Origin: Spongilla lacustris
Taxonomy: Eukaryota; Porifera; Demospongiae; Spongillida; Spongillidae
Length of the DNA: 64,000 nucleotides
Direction of reading: 5' to 3'
NCBI GenBank assembly: GCA_949361645.1
Contig: OX442416.1
Coordinates: 12,459,350 to 12,523,349, forward strand
Shown here: in pieces, positions 12,201-22,120 of the stretch
How positions within the stretch are numbered: position 1 is the stretch's first letter
Layout of the letters: every line of letters starts with the position of its first letter
The notes under the pieces: generated by a model
What the model saw: the letters and a program-made list of their open reading frames with translations, nothing else
Databases searched by the model: none
What the model was told of the DNA's origin: nothing
Made by a program: the position numbers and the translations under genes

Positions 12201-15200
12201 GCTTTGGCAATGAATGCATGTGCGTACCCAATTTCCCACTTGTTTCCTCAGTCCGTTCCACACAAATTTGGAGCTTATGAGTTTTTGGGTAGTGCGGATT
12301 GAGGGGTGAGACAGACTATGCATCAGGTCAAAAACCTGACGTCACCATGAAACTGGTACTACTGGTCTTGCATGTCTGGTAGATGTATCCCCAAAAGTAA
12401 CACTAATCCAGAAAGAGCAGTTCTGTATGACTGTACTTCTTGGTCCACGATTTGGGAAGCAGCCATGGCAGAATAATCTATTCCTAGCTGAATTGAGTTA
12501 ATGACAACTCTTGACAGGGAATCAGCCACAAAATTATCTTTGCCTTGGATGTGTCGAATATCTGTTGCGCTGAACAGCGTTGGTGCTAAACCCCATATCC
12601 CGGCTAACCCACAACGCATCTGCGTGTTTCGCTAGTTGTCGGCAGTTATCAAATTTAGCATCCACCAACTGTACGCGAACATCTTCGGGAAGACGCTCGA
12701 GAAACAACTGCTTGAAAATGAAACATGGTGGATGATCACCGAGAAGGGCCAACATCTCATCCATGAGAGAGGACAGTTTATCATCGCCTAATTCTCGGAA
12801 ATGGAGAAGACGGGATGCTCGTTCTCTCTTGCTAAGGCCGAAAGTGTCTATGAGGCGGTCTTTCAGAGTCTTGTATTTGTTATATTGCGGTGGCTGGCTG
12901 ATGAGGTCCAAAAGGCGAGTCGTTGTGGACTTGTCAAGGGCCGCTATCATCCCTTTTATTAACAGACGTTTTCCAATTGACGGAACCTTTAAACCCTTAC
13001 GCTGAAAAAGCAGGATCTGCAATTTCTTACATTGTATACGACGAGAATTGCTTCGTTGAAACACATGGTGGTGCTGTATTAATTGCTAATTAGAAGAATG
13101 TGCAGGTAGTAGTTTTTTTAAACGGCACATAGATTTTGTTGGTACTTGCATAAGATCACATGACCAGGATAATAGCAACATATTGATATACATTACATGT
13201 ACATTATTTTCTGAGCCTTTTATAAGCTTGGCCTATTGCTTCACAGCAGTGCTTCTGTTATGGACCCGCTTCGTCACCGCGTCGCTTGCGCAGGCTAACG
13301 ACACAATTATCTGTAACTCTTTATCTTTAAGACCACATGCGCACACATTGCATGTGATCTACGCAAGACAAAAAACCAATACTGCCTATCCACTCTCTCC
13401 GCTAGCTCCTTTAACGAATGTTTCCTCTCCTTTTATACCCTGCTGCTCCTCACAGGTGACACAGATGAGTTCACCGTCATCCTTTCAGTGTATGGACCCC
13501 CTTTCATCACTCTGCCCTCCTTGCATTCTGCACCCTGGCACCTATTCATAGGGTCACACTCTTCACTCTCTTCATGCACAGCTTTGCTCCATGACAGCTT
13601 CCAAATGGACTCAAATTGCATTGGTATCGCCCAAAACTGTGGTAGTTGCATTAGTAGCACCCTTTTCAGCTCTTCAAGTTACTTAATCGGTAGACCAGCA
13701 TACTCTCTTTCACCAGCCACAGTGCAACGTGCCAGGATCTTGTGTTACTTACCAATTGCGGCAATGATTCCTGTATAGGTTCCCTTTCCATCTTTAATGG
13801 TGCAGTTAGCCCGTACTTCCAATTGTTTCTCCTAAACTCTATCTTTTGGCAAGGCTGTCACAGAATCTTCGTCTGGCCAGTGAATCAAAACATAGTCAAA
13901 GAACAAAATTTATTTAAATCTGAGTAGTCAAATTTGATGAACTTACACGTACCTATAGCTTCAGACGAAGACTTGAGGGTTTTTCGCAGCGTCATCTTTC
14001 ACACATGAGTACCCACAGGTTCTCCTTTTCTAAAAGTGCACACTATCCACTGCATGTCTGTATCATGCAAGCGCACGATGCAAAGAATAAGACTACCACC
14101 CGCTAGTTAACACTTTTTAGGTGCTGATGTAGGTTTTGTTTGTTGAATAGTTTTGGATAGTCTTTTTAGATTGTTCTGCTTTGTCGCCAGATTGTTGCAC
14201 TAAGACGATGTGTGATGTTTTTTTTTTTTACCATTACTGTAAAAGACTCCACACATTTTAGCAATGTTTTATCAATTTTGCTGGAGTCTAGAATAGTCTT
14301 GTCATTCTTAGGAATGGACAGGAAGTGGATTTGGGCATGATACATGGGACCACTACCATGCTTGCAGAATCCAAAGTCGGCTCCAAAAATTGTAGGGATA
14401 TCGGTGCCAAATTCTATATTAGTATATTATACAGATGTGACTGATACACAATTGCCATATAATAACAGTCACTGCCTACTATGCACTTGATGACAAGCAC
14501 TTTCCTGCAGTATCAAGGAGATTTGCAATCAATTCATCGGTTACCGTGTGTGGACAATATTTGTGATGAGTAGTCCTTCCATTGTAATTGATGTCAGGAG
14601 ATGGACTGATTGGCAGTCATGCAGTGTTACCAATGGGTCCGTGCAGTGTAGATACGTGCGTGCGTATAGGTATTGCCACTGTAATGGGAAAGAATCGTGC
14701 GTGTCATCATACATGCATATACACATGATTAAACGAATGGACCATTGCAGCAATAGCTATAGCAGTTTCAATTGCAAGGGTAAGGATGGGTGGGCTCGGC
14801 TGGGCCCACAGGTGTAGTGGGGTGGTTACCGGAGCAGTTGGAGCAGGCGTGCCGGTACTTGCAGGAAGAGGCAAAGCACCGATCTTGATTATATCGGCAG
14901 CATATGTCCTGGCTACTGGGCCGATAGGCGGGAGTGTCGGGCTGACCCACGAGGAAGCGAGGGGCGTCTGGGCAGGCATCTGAGCTATGGTACTCGCTGA
15001 GGCAGACCTTGCATGTGGCTACGGGCTTTGCCCTACCAGAAAACGCCTCGTTGTACAGTGACTGGTCTTCTATAGCCCAGCTGAGACTGTGGGTGGCTGC
15101 TGCCTGCCTGTGATAAAGGCCATCATATGCCAACTAATTTTGGCAGTCTAATGTGCGTGCATGCCGGGTATCTGGCACCCAGGACCGATGCCATAAGGCA

Positions 15201-18200
15201 GTAGCACTCAACCCAAACCGAGATATCTGTGACTGGAGTTGAACGGCGGGGCAGTCCGAGTGTTATTGCCTGGGTTGACATGTCTGCCGTGGTGTAGGGC
15301 AGCCAGGTCTCCTGCAGCAGCTCACAGATCTCTATGAATTCGAGGGACTCTATACGCGCTATGAGCCTGGCCGGCAGGCGGTTTGTGTGCCGCCGGGTGC
15401 GGACACGCGGCTGTTGTGTGGTCGGCGTCCAACATAGTGGGCAGTGTAGCAGCAAGGAGCTGCGGTGCTGCGGCATCGTGTGCATCAGCAAACGTTGGGA
15501 GCGGGTCTGTGCGGGGTACAATTAACCGATATGGCTGTAAGCTTTGACTAAACATAATTGAATTTTGTACGCACCCGAATATTAACTATTCACCTCTGAC
15601 TGCGTGTGCGCAGTAAATTATAGAGGAGAGTACACTGCACGACCTGTAAACACGTTATCATATTGACTCGCTATAAGTACAATTGCCATACATGAGTGTT
15701 CTTATTGGTCCTATGTCGTGCGGGCGCGGCTGCCTTTGGGTTGCCTGCTGGTCGCTGCCAGCCTTGTTGATGATGGAATGTGGCTCCCTACATAAAATGA
15801 TGTACACAATGTATAAATTAACAATGCGTTAAAGGTGGAGTGACCGTAGGCCTTCCAGCTTGCGATGACGGAGCATGGCCCCTTATTACATGTATATGAA
15901 ATGATGTACAAGTCAGAAAATGCGCTGCTGGCGGGGCGGCCTTGGCATGTCACTTGTGATGCCGGGCGCGGCTGCCTAAAGGCTACCAACTAGGTTACAA
16001 CTAAACCCCGGTCATGCCATATCGCTGGTGAAGCGGCTGTGGCACTGCCAGCTTGTGGAGGCGGAGCTGGTCCCCTAGGGGTGCAAGTTAGATACACAAG
16101 TTATATGCACCAATTTAACACGTGCTGCATGCCCATGCCCCGAGCCGGTTGCGGACGAAGCGGTCGTGGCGGTGCCGACTTGCAGTGATGGAGGGGGCTC
16201 TCTAAGCTAAAATTCGGGACACCCGGTTATAACAAGGAACTCACTGCTGCGACGATGTCCCTACGGCGCTCGTGGGTAGAATTTGCTGGGACAGCCAGGC
16301 CATTTGCTCAGGTGAGAAAGGAGACTGGTCAACGCTAGGATCTGGGTCACCCATTTGTTGAGGCTAAGGATGCGGTTTTGCAGTCGCGATTTCTTTGTGG
16401 CGTTGGGAGTGAGCCGTATGCTTGGAATGCAATACCTTTGTGTGCATGCACAGGTAACGTGCTTTGCTATCTACGGTTAACTACTTTAACCTTCATTTAT
16501 TGTGAGGTTTTTTGCTCATTTCGAACAAAAATTTTCATAGATCCCCGAAACGTTTTCGTAGATTCCTGAAACGTTTTCATAGATCCCCACACATGTTCTA
16601 TTGGGTTCAGGTCTGGACTTACTGGTGGTGTCTTCCACCATCGAACGTTATTACTTAGAAGAAATGCCTGAGCATATTTACTTTAATGTTTCGGGTCATT
16701 ATCTTGCTGAAAACGATGATGACTTGGGAACCCTGCTGCAATAAATGGTATGAGGCCAGCTTTGATGACCTCTGTAAATCGCGTGGCTGTTAATATTTCA
16801 GTAAATATTACAATCTGAGTAGCACTACATTTGGATATACCAGCCCAGATGTGGATGTTTTGGCCTTGGCTTGAACTTGCTAAGCTGTCTTTTTTTCCTG
16901 ACGCATATCTTGCTGTGGAAATCAATCTCCATGCTGCATCGTCCGAAAATATAACATGATGAAATGTCTCACTTATTGCTATCTGCTCATTTGCCCAATT
17001 TCTGTGTTGGCATCTTGTATTAGTTGGCAGTATTTTGGCTTGGAGGACGTCCAGCAAAGATACTTTCTTGCTTTCTTAATTGTTGTAAGTGAAATGCTTT
17101 TCAAATCTGCCCACTTCTGCGCCATTAGATCTTTCAGTTGTTTAGCCGTCAGCGCCAATGCATTATCGATGAAAACATAATGGTGGTTTGATAGATAACG
17201 CCTTATCCAATACCGACCCTGTTTCCTTCTCTCGGGGCAATAGCTTAGATACTTTCTTGCTTTCTTTATTGTTGTAAGTGAAATGCTTTTCAAAATCCGC
17301 CCACTTCTGCACCATTAGATCTTTCAGTTGTTTAGCCATCAGCTCATCATTTTCAGCCAATGCATTATCGATGAAAACATAATGGTGGTTGGATAGATAA
17401 CGCTGTACAGGGGGCCTTGCCTTATCCAATACAGACCTTGTTTCCTTTTCTCGGAGCAATAGCTTAGATACGTTCTTGCTTTCTTAATTGTTGTAAGTGA
17501 AATCCTTTTCAAATCCGCCCACTTCTGCGCCATTAGATCTTTCAGTTGTTTAGCCGTCAGCTCATCGTTTTCAGCCAATGCATTATTGATGAAAACATAA
17601 TGGTGGTTGGATAGATAACGCCATACACGGGGCCTTGCCTTATTCAATACAACACGTAGCTGGGGAACGTTGTTTGCTCTGCCATTGTCAATGACCAACA
17701 TCAAAAAATGAATGACCAGCTGCAGCTTGCAGCTGGAGCGATAATCCCATATGAAGAACAACAGTACTCTTTCTAATAACTTGCCTCTTTTCTGCGATAA
17801 AATAATCGCTGTTTGTCCCATGCATCAAACTCGCTCCACAACGTTTCTCGCAGCTTCTCAATTCTACAGCATATGATATTTTATGTTTCCTTCTCTCGGG
17901 GCAATAGCTTGTACAACGTAACAAGGCTGACGACGATACCCTCTTCATGCAGTCGAGCTCGGATTTCGCGTACACTGTACCCTTGCTTATTAAGTAAAAC
18001 TACTCGCCTTCGAGATTCTAAGCATAACCGTGCCATTTTTGGGGGCATATAAACAGCTGTATAGTACACTATGATTGCAAGCCCGTCAAGCCCGCCTTTT
18101 AAAAATTCGCATCCATGCATGCAGCCTGCTTAAATGCTTGTATCCGGTACTTGCGCTCGCGAGTGGACACGCAAGTCCATGCACTCGTGAGTACTCGCAC

Positions 18201-21140
18201 CATGCACGCATGCGAGCGTTAATCGAGTACCACACGTGCTACTCGCGCATGCTAAAACACTACTTGTATTTTGCAAGGACCCATCAGACTACTCGCGTGT
18301 ACCCATGCGACAACTCACGAGTTTTTTTAACTTGCCCACGGACGGTACTGTATTTGAACAATTGTGTGCATACATAATAAGTTCAGCCAATGACAAGTAC
18401 TGCAACAATAACCATACTTGCACACATCGAATCCCATCTGGACCTATGTCTATATATTTTATATATATAGTACAGACATTTGTCTCAGCTGTTAGTAGAA
18501 TTCAATGCGTATGGAAACAGAGTAATGCATTTGACGTTTTCACCTTCATACTTCCTGTTTCTTCATAAGCGTCCTTGTCGATACAAACGGGACGAGAAGA
18601 ACACGATCATCATATTGTATAGCCCTAAAAATACAGTTGGCATCAACCCAAATCCTTCGGCAAACCACACTGGCACAGTGCTGGTTTTGCATACAACTTA
18701 ATGTGGTCTGGTTTTCTTCGTGCATGTCATTGGAAAGATTATCAAATGGCGCTTTATTGATTTTCCTAATCGTGCCAAGATTCTTATGCTGCACTAAGGA
18801 TTGGGTCAGTTGTATAATTTCTTCGTACAGCCTGAGAATTTCCTGTTCTTGTCTGTTACGTGTAAGTGCGATATTATCAAACTCTGCAAGCAGTTCTAAG
18901 TAGTCATCATAACGTTTTAGTTCATATTCTTGACCATGAATAGTTGTTGAACTATGAAGGATCAGTGTTTTTTCATAACCTTTTGTATCTAATTGTAGTA
19001 GAGCTGCGGCACTTATGCGCAGCTGCTCGTGCAACCTGTCAGTCTTTGCCCACAGCCAAGCAGGCATTAGGGATGGCCTCATTTAGTGCTTTCACCAGTT
19101 CACTATCACAGTGCCACTTGCACATCAGTGCGTTGGGAATAGTAAAGCCGACAAACAGCTTCATATTTTGCATTCGCCAAGTTAATAGTTGCACTTTCGT
19201 TATTCATATCCGTCCTCATCGATGTACTCTCCATTCTCAGCAACTGAAAAAAAAAATTCTTACCATGCAATCGCAACTAACTACTAACAACCATTACACC
19301 AGCGGAAGTTTGACAATACAATTATACGCGCTTTTTAACTAAGAAAATAAAAACCTGTTCATAAAACATCTTGGTGTCTTAATGCCTTGTCCAGCTAATG
19401 CAGCTCTTCATCCTTAAGGGAAGATCGATCCTGCAGCTGTTGTGTTGACGTACCATTCACCATAGAAGTACATGTAAGTTGAATCATAATCCATGGTGCC
19501 ATATTCTTGGTAACCTCTTTCTCGGTTTACTCCTCCGTCGACACCTGTGTACATCTGTAAGACTAGCCTAATTAACATTGTGTGTTATGTACTAATATAC
19601 GTCCAAAATAAGGCAGGTGTGAGGTCCAGGTTTTTTAATCCCCCTGTATACATGCATCACTGGAACAATAGTCCCTCAGAGTTTCACCCTCCCACTGCTC
19701 CATGTGGGTTTGCTCCTGTGACTAATGGAGCTCCACTACAGTAATATAAAGTGCTCCCACCCGCATGGTCTGCTGGTGTTGTCCCCTCAGCTTACTTCTT
19801 GTCAACTTGACCCTGGACCATTACAGTGGCGGGGTTACAGAATCAAGAACAAAAATAAGCATAAGCCTAGAATGGGCTGAGAGTAAAAGTGTTCACTTAG
19901 TTTTTTTTTTTTTTTTTGGGGGGGGGGGGGGGGGGTGGGAAGGAGGGGGAGTAGAATAAAAATGGCAACAACAGGCATCACAGAGAAGAAACTGTCTTTG
20001 ATTTGTTCATCTTCATTTTAAATAGTTTTATTTACAACTTGTCCATGGCATGCAGGGCTGTGTTGTCTCCTTTTCAAGCATATGTGTGTTACTGTGTTCG
20101 CATAGCTGTTCGTTGCACGTGCTCACATGCACCTACATGCATAATCTATACCCTTCGTTCAACTTTGCAAATTCTTTACAATATATAGTGTACAAGGCTT
20201 CAGCTAGTTTAGCATCTATTTACATGTAGTACAATACCGCATAGTTATTCACGCACATTGTGATTGTGTTTTGTGGGCATTATGTTTCGAGAGTGAATTG
20301 TATTCATGCAATAGATGCTCAACTCGTAGGAAATGAAAAATGCCCACAATACACCTGACCATGCGCTAATGCTTTTACACATATTATTTGCTAAGGGCAT
20401 TTAAGGCCCAAACTTTAGAGTGTTAGTAGATTTATCTGTCCGCTAAGACTAAATTCAGAAAGATCCTACCAGCACTTATGTAGTCCATAGCAATATATAC
20501 AGACATTACTGTCACGTCTTCAGTTCCGTATTTGATTCCATATGGTAAGGTATATATTTATCAACTGCCCATGTCAGTGTGACAATCATCATGCATTAAA
20601 TGCAATAATATGGGCTTTAATATTATGCATCCATATCACAGTGCATAGCAACTATGCTAGAAAAGGTTTCTATTGAGAACCATGCCTTAACTGCCCTGAG
20701 TAGTTCATCATTTATCTGGCGTTATGTCATATACTGTATTTGAAGACAAAACTTTTAATTACGCATTATGCACTTACATAAGTAAGATCAATTAATAATT
20801 AACCACAATAGAAATGTATTACATAATATATATTCCCTATAGCCCTGGATACAAACCTTTTCTGGAGTCAATAGATGTCCACATGGATACGTTAAGGACT
20901 CTCCAAAAATCTGGTACAGGTGTAGCTGAAGTTGTCAGTGTGGATACTTTGGAACGCATCACCTTGACTTCTTCTTTGACCAACGTAGCAAATTCCTTTT
21001 CAGCCGGTAATGTTGCTACTTCCACTACCTCTGGCAGTGCTATGGAGCAACCAAATGTTTCTCGGGTAGAAGACACATTGAACAGTCCTACTCATCCTAA
21101 AGTCGAGGAAGATACTGGATCTGGATGTTCTGTATCATAA
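256..21140 (+). CDS. RIC1: RIC1 homologue, 3' part (eight exons, C-terminal 505 residues)
   Basis: RIC1 pairs with RGP1 as the guanine-nucleotide exchange factor for RAB6 on Golgi membranes and supports endosome-to-Golgi retrograde traffic (family knowledge). I read exons 256-292, 509-743, 1819-1980, 3095-3204, 5244-5579, 5828-5972, 7774-7968 and 20843-21140. Every junction is GT-AG, all phases agree, and the sum is 1518 nt including TAA. Landmarks matching animal RIC1 in order are VRFLRAIG, an HARKLL...DLGKFVAYLNF block, RAARIENF with QFQWPFP, a Ser/Thr-rich linker, ALCLDW, and WASVECPGYKPFL split across the last junction. The protein ends GCSVS, like vertebrate RIC1. The N-terminal WD40/beta-propeller part lies upstream of the window. 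The last intron is 12.9 kb and full of transposons, while the others are 0.2-2.0 kb. Identification is from remembered family sequence and was not searched. Confidence 0.92.
732..795 (+). repeat. 32-bp tandem duplication across a splice donor
   Basis: The 32 bases from 732 (last codons of a RIC1 exon, the donor GAG/GTGAAT and the first intron bases) are repeated from 764. The second copy carries an identical donor. Use of donor 1 (exon end 743) keeps the phase with the next exon. Confidence 0.85.
2023..2294. repeat. MITE-like element in a RIC1 intron
   Basis: The segment begins GTCCACCCAC and ends with the exact reverse complement GTGGGTGGAC. Its interior is rich in ACTCG/CGAGT and GCGCGAG words facing each other, so much of it can fold back. 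No coding capacity is seen. Similar CTCGCG/CGAGT-rich DNA occurs at 18140-18325. I could not define a target-site duplication. Confidence 0.5.
2890..3050. repeat. Dispersed repeat, copy 1 (partner 7060-7215)
   Basis: This stretch shares an ordered set of words with 7060-7215: GTACATGTTCATGTAC, ATATTAAACA, GGTGCACGG, ACGCCTATTG, AGTTATACCATAC-like, GGCGTAA and ACCGCTACT. Both copies are non-coding and lie in RIC1 introns. This one ends just before the acceptor at 3094. Related fragments appear near 6230 and 6480. Confidence 0.55.
3957..4072. repeat. Cluster of short palindromes and a 22-bp tandem pair
   Basis: GTCGCTTATAAGCGAC (4001-4016) is a perfect 16-bp palindrome, with a one-mismatch copy at 3957-3972. 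A 22-bp unit, itself nearly palindromic (GTTACAC-AA-GTGTAAC), then occurs twice without a gap at 4029-4050 and 4051-4072. The region is intronic. It may be the remains of a hairpin element, and its function is unknown. Confidence 0.7.
7060..7215. repeat. Dispersed repeat, copy 2 (partner 2890-3050)
   Basis: This is the second copy of the intronic repeat at 2890-3050, in the same orientation and diverged by substitutions and small indels. It has no coding potential. Confidence 0.5.
7735..7756 (+). repeat. Poly(C) run of 22 next to a RIC1 splice acceptor
   Basis: Twenty-two consecutive C precede the acceptor AG at 7772-7773 by about 16 nt, so the run forms most of the polypyrimidine tract of this RIC1 exon. 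The length may be an assembly estimate. Confidence 0.9.
8656..9283. repeat. Possible non-autonomous element with 14-bp inverted ends
   Basis: CCAGTGGTGAAACA at 8656-8669 and TGTTTCACCAGTGG at 9270-9283 are inverted copies with one mismatch. Between them is AT-rich, non-coding DNA with an 18-bp perfect palindrome GATCCTGAATTCAGGATC at 9163-9180. It could be a short DNA transposon relic. The bounds are tentative. Confidence 0.3.
10303..10598. repeat. Perfect tandem duplication, 148-bp unit x2
   Basis: The unit beginning ACCACTAAAGCTGCTGTACT at 10303 is repeated from 10451 with no difference that I can see. It is non-coding and lies in the long RIC1 intron. The lack of divergence implies a very recent event or an assembly artefact. 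Confidence 0.85.
10987..11190 (-). repeat. 3' LTR of the gypsy-type element (204 bp)
   Basis: On the - strand it starts TGTAGCGACTCC and ends CCACTACA, giving a TGTAG/CTACA inverted end. It has a TATAA-like box near its start and AATAAA (plus-strand 11055-11060) in its second half. The purine tract lies immediately upstream, and the pol stop codon TAG overlaps its first bases. Confidence 0.7.
11186..12620 (-). pseudogene. gypsy pol remnant: RNase H end, integrase
   Basis: From the right: an RNase H tail with the characteristic IRHIQGKDNFVADSLSR stretch (12619-12359). Next is an integrase zinc-finger-like segment with H...C..C spacing (HCQSS, 12323-12066) leading into IHVDLVGPLPPS, the start of the catalytic core. 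The remaining core (12002-11700) includes a DRGSQF motif and the LVERFHR region that normally carries the catalytic Glu. A C-terminal piece ends in a TRSGRQVK motif (11398-11186). The pieces lie in different frames, so no intact integrase is made. Confidence 0.85.
12600..13064 (-). pseudogene. gypsy gag-like fragment
   Basis: About 150 residues resemble the capsid part of invertebrate gypsy gag: LKDRLIDTFGLSKRERASRL, then FKQLFLERLPEDVR, ending near FDNCRQLAKHADALW. The reading frame then leaves gag and enters antisense sequence of the RNase H segment, which marks the deletion junction. No nucleocapsid zinc knuckle or protease follows. Confidence 0.7.
13065..14760. other. Intronic DNA without recognised genes
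   Basis: This part of the long RIC1 intron holds several open frames of 60-120 codons on the + strand. They have low-complexity composition and no recognisable motif. I see no tRNA, exon-like phase or repeat of note. Confidence 0.5.
14768..15521 (-). mobile_element. Retroelement gag-like fragment with Cys/His clusters (DIRS-like)
   Basis: Two overlapping readings join with a frame change near 15130. The first (15521-15123) has LIARIESLEFIEICELL and a Trp/Cys-rich end. The second (15133-14768) begins GLYHRQAAATHSLSWAIED and has a CKVCLSEYHSSDAC cluster. It continues with CCRYNQDRC...CKYRHACSNC, a C-x-H cluster spacing I associate with gag-like proteins of DIRS and related retroelements. No reverse transcriptase or tyrosine recombinase was seen beside it, so this is an isolated fragment. 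The exact superfamily is uncertain. Confidence 0.6.
15700..16210. repeat. GC-rich degenerate repeats
   Basis: Variants of a motif of the form GCGGCTG...CTGCCAGCTTG.GATG.CGGAG...GGCCCCT recur about four times at roughly 110-160 bp, interleaved with AT-rich spacers containing ACATAAAATGATGTACA-like words. The GC content is clearly above the surrounding intron. They may be terminal sequences of the adjacent retroelement fragment. Confidence 0.4.
16538..16590 (-). repeat. 21-bp tandem repeat at the transposase 3' end
   Basis: Units starting at 16538, 16559 and 16580 (TAGATCCCCGAAACGTTTTCG and variants) add seven-residue repeats just after the NPIEHVW motif. Confidence 0.7.
16560..18048 (-). mobile_element. 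Tc1/mariner-type DNA transposon, transposase broken
   Basis: On the - strand a start at 18048 opens an N-terminal helix-turn-helix (SVREIRARLHEEGIVVS, then VTLYKLL). A non-matching ~230-bp stretch and three copies of the second HTH/linker segment follow (17660-17058). The DDE domain then runs HVIFSDDAAWRL, IHIWAGIS, FQQDNDPKH. An in-frame TAA follows directly, then a readable continuation with PPVSPDLNPIEHVW. Both catalytic Asp motifs and the Glu-containing NPIE motif are visible. Stops, frameshifts and the triplication make it inactive. It is antisense within the RIC1 intron. I could not place its terminal inverted repeats. Confidence 0.85.
17058..17660 (-). repeat. Three tandem copies of the transposase DNA-binding segment
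   Basis: Copies start at 17058, 17247 and 17466 (unit ~190-219 bp, differing by two short indels). Each encodes YLSNHHYVFIDNALAENDEL, AKQLKDLMAQKWADL and LTTIKKARKYL on the - strand. Each is joined to the next by the sequence for LPREKE, which also ends the N-terminal HTH at 17883-17908. Confidence 0.85.
18546..19164 (-). pseudogene. Unidentified antisense ORF with helical segment, frame break at ~19040
   Basis: I do not recognise this protein. A 178-codon frame (19082-18546) contains a charged, Leu/Glu-rich stretch (YLELLAEFDNIALTRNRQEQ, LRLYEEIIQLTQSL) likely to be alpha-helical or coiled-coil. Cys-containing sequence ending in basic residues follows. A second frame (19164-19039) starts MKLFVGFTIPNALMCKWHCD and overlaps it. 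The two make better sense joined by a shift near 19040 in the AKD/AKTD region. The locus sits antisense in the RIC1 intron among transposons. It may be a captured or retroposed gene copy, or a nested gene with a sequencing indel. Confidence 0.35.
19165..20842. other. Last part of the long RIC1 intron
   Basis: No supported gene is seen. A T16 run passes directly into an approximately 19-base G run at 19902-19935. The rest is AT-rich DNA with scattered ACATGTA words. Confidence 0.6.
20843..21140 (+). CDS. RIC1: RIC1 terminal coding exon
   Basis: The exon follows an AG at 20841-20842. Its first base completes the Cys codon begun by TG at the end of the exon closing at 7968. It opens with PGYKPFLESID, the most conserved stretch of the RIC1 tail. 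It continues through about 80 Ser/Thr/Glu-rich, weakly conserved residues and stops with CSVS-TAA. The acceptor polypyrimidine tract is weak (tattccctatag), notable for an acceptor at the end of a 12.9 kb intron. The phase match across that distance is strong evidence that the exon belongs to the gene. Confidence 0.9.
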
Positions 21141-21235
21141 AGAAGAGTATTATTTTTCTGGGTTTGTCAATTATTTAGAATGTATTTGTTGGTATTGTAT
21201 GGATGACCAAAACATGCACTGTCAAATTTATTCAC

Positions 21236-21241
21236 AATAAA
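21236..21241 (+). terminator. RIC1 polyadenylation signal
   Basis: A canonical AATAAA lies 96 nt after the RIC1 stop codon in AT-rich DNA. It is the first such hexamer I see downstream of the stop, so it is the likely 3'-end signal, implying a short 3' UTR. Confidence 0.6.
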
Positions 21242-22120
21242 ACCAGTCACTTATCTTTACACAACGGCATAGAGTAAGGCTATCACAAAAGTCACTAAAA
21301 GGTTTCTGAAGGGTATAAATGATGCAGCATATACGTTACATGCATTTATTAATACTAGAGAATCCGACATACATATACATGTATGTTATAGCCTACTCAG
21401 GCTACTTCTATACAATGTAGGTGAAGTTAACATTTCATGTAAATTGTTTACTCCCCTTTATTTCTACTCAACCCCTAATTGTATTATTATAGTATGTGAA
21501 GTTTAAACTGTTGCTTTTAATATCGAAATTTTTGTTACTTTGTATTGTAAAATATCGTGAAAAACCACGTATCTTTGAGACATCCAGTGCACAGATATTG
21601 TATACAGCATTGCACTACAGATAGAATCCCAAACACAAATGTTAAGAGCGGAAGCTGTAGCGTAACTAAGGCAGTGCGATTACCGGATACAAAATTTGTA
21701 CATGTAGCTCTATTCTATTCGAATAGAGGTGAACGCTAGTATAAAAAATGTAAGTGCATGGCTTAACTGACATTGGATTATAGTGAATTTATAGATATAT
21801 ATAGCTGTACAGCATTGAGTAATAATCACGCAGTTCGTAGAATAACACGGTCAACTATTATCCCTAGAAACCTGCAAATAGAATTTTAAAAACAAATTCT
21901 AGGGATAAAGGCCGGCGCTGTAAGCACCGCCCCTTTCCTTTGTAGTGTGAAGAAGCATATGCATAGTGTATACTCAATGGAGCAAGACCCACATGCAACG
22001 CTGAGGGGTGTTGTGGACCAGGACCAGGTGAACCAGCTAGATGTGTAGAGGGGTACCGGCCGGTGTGCCCGCAGTATCATTATCGTTAGGTACTATAGAT
22101 TTCCAATCCCTTTACCTGTA
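21242..22120. other. Intergenic DNA downstream of RIC1
   Basis: AT-rich sequence with several TACATGTA-type words and no exon-like frame I can support. Confidence 0.6.

Larger units (their letters stand above)
10987..13064 (-). mobile_element. Ty3/gypsy-type LTR retrotransposon, truncated, with internal deletion
   Basis: Reading the - strand from 13064 gives a gag-like ORF, then the end of an RNase H domain, an H2C2 zinc-binding segment, an integrase core and the integrase tail. It finishes at a 3' LTR preceded by a purine-rich tract (GGGGGGAGTGG). Protease and nearly all of the reverse transcriptase are missing: the gag reading runs directly into RNase H at about 12600. No matching 5' LTR was found just beyond 13064. 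Stops and frameshifts interrupt pol. It sits antisense inside the last RIC1 intron. Confidence 0.85.

Noticed and set aside
13183..13927. Chain of + strand frames of 60-120 codons
   Set aside because: Ser/Pro/Thr/Leu-rich translations of C/T-rich DNA with no motif, splice phase or homology I recognise.
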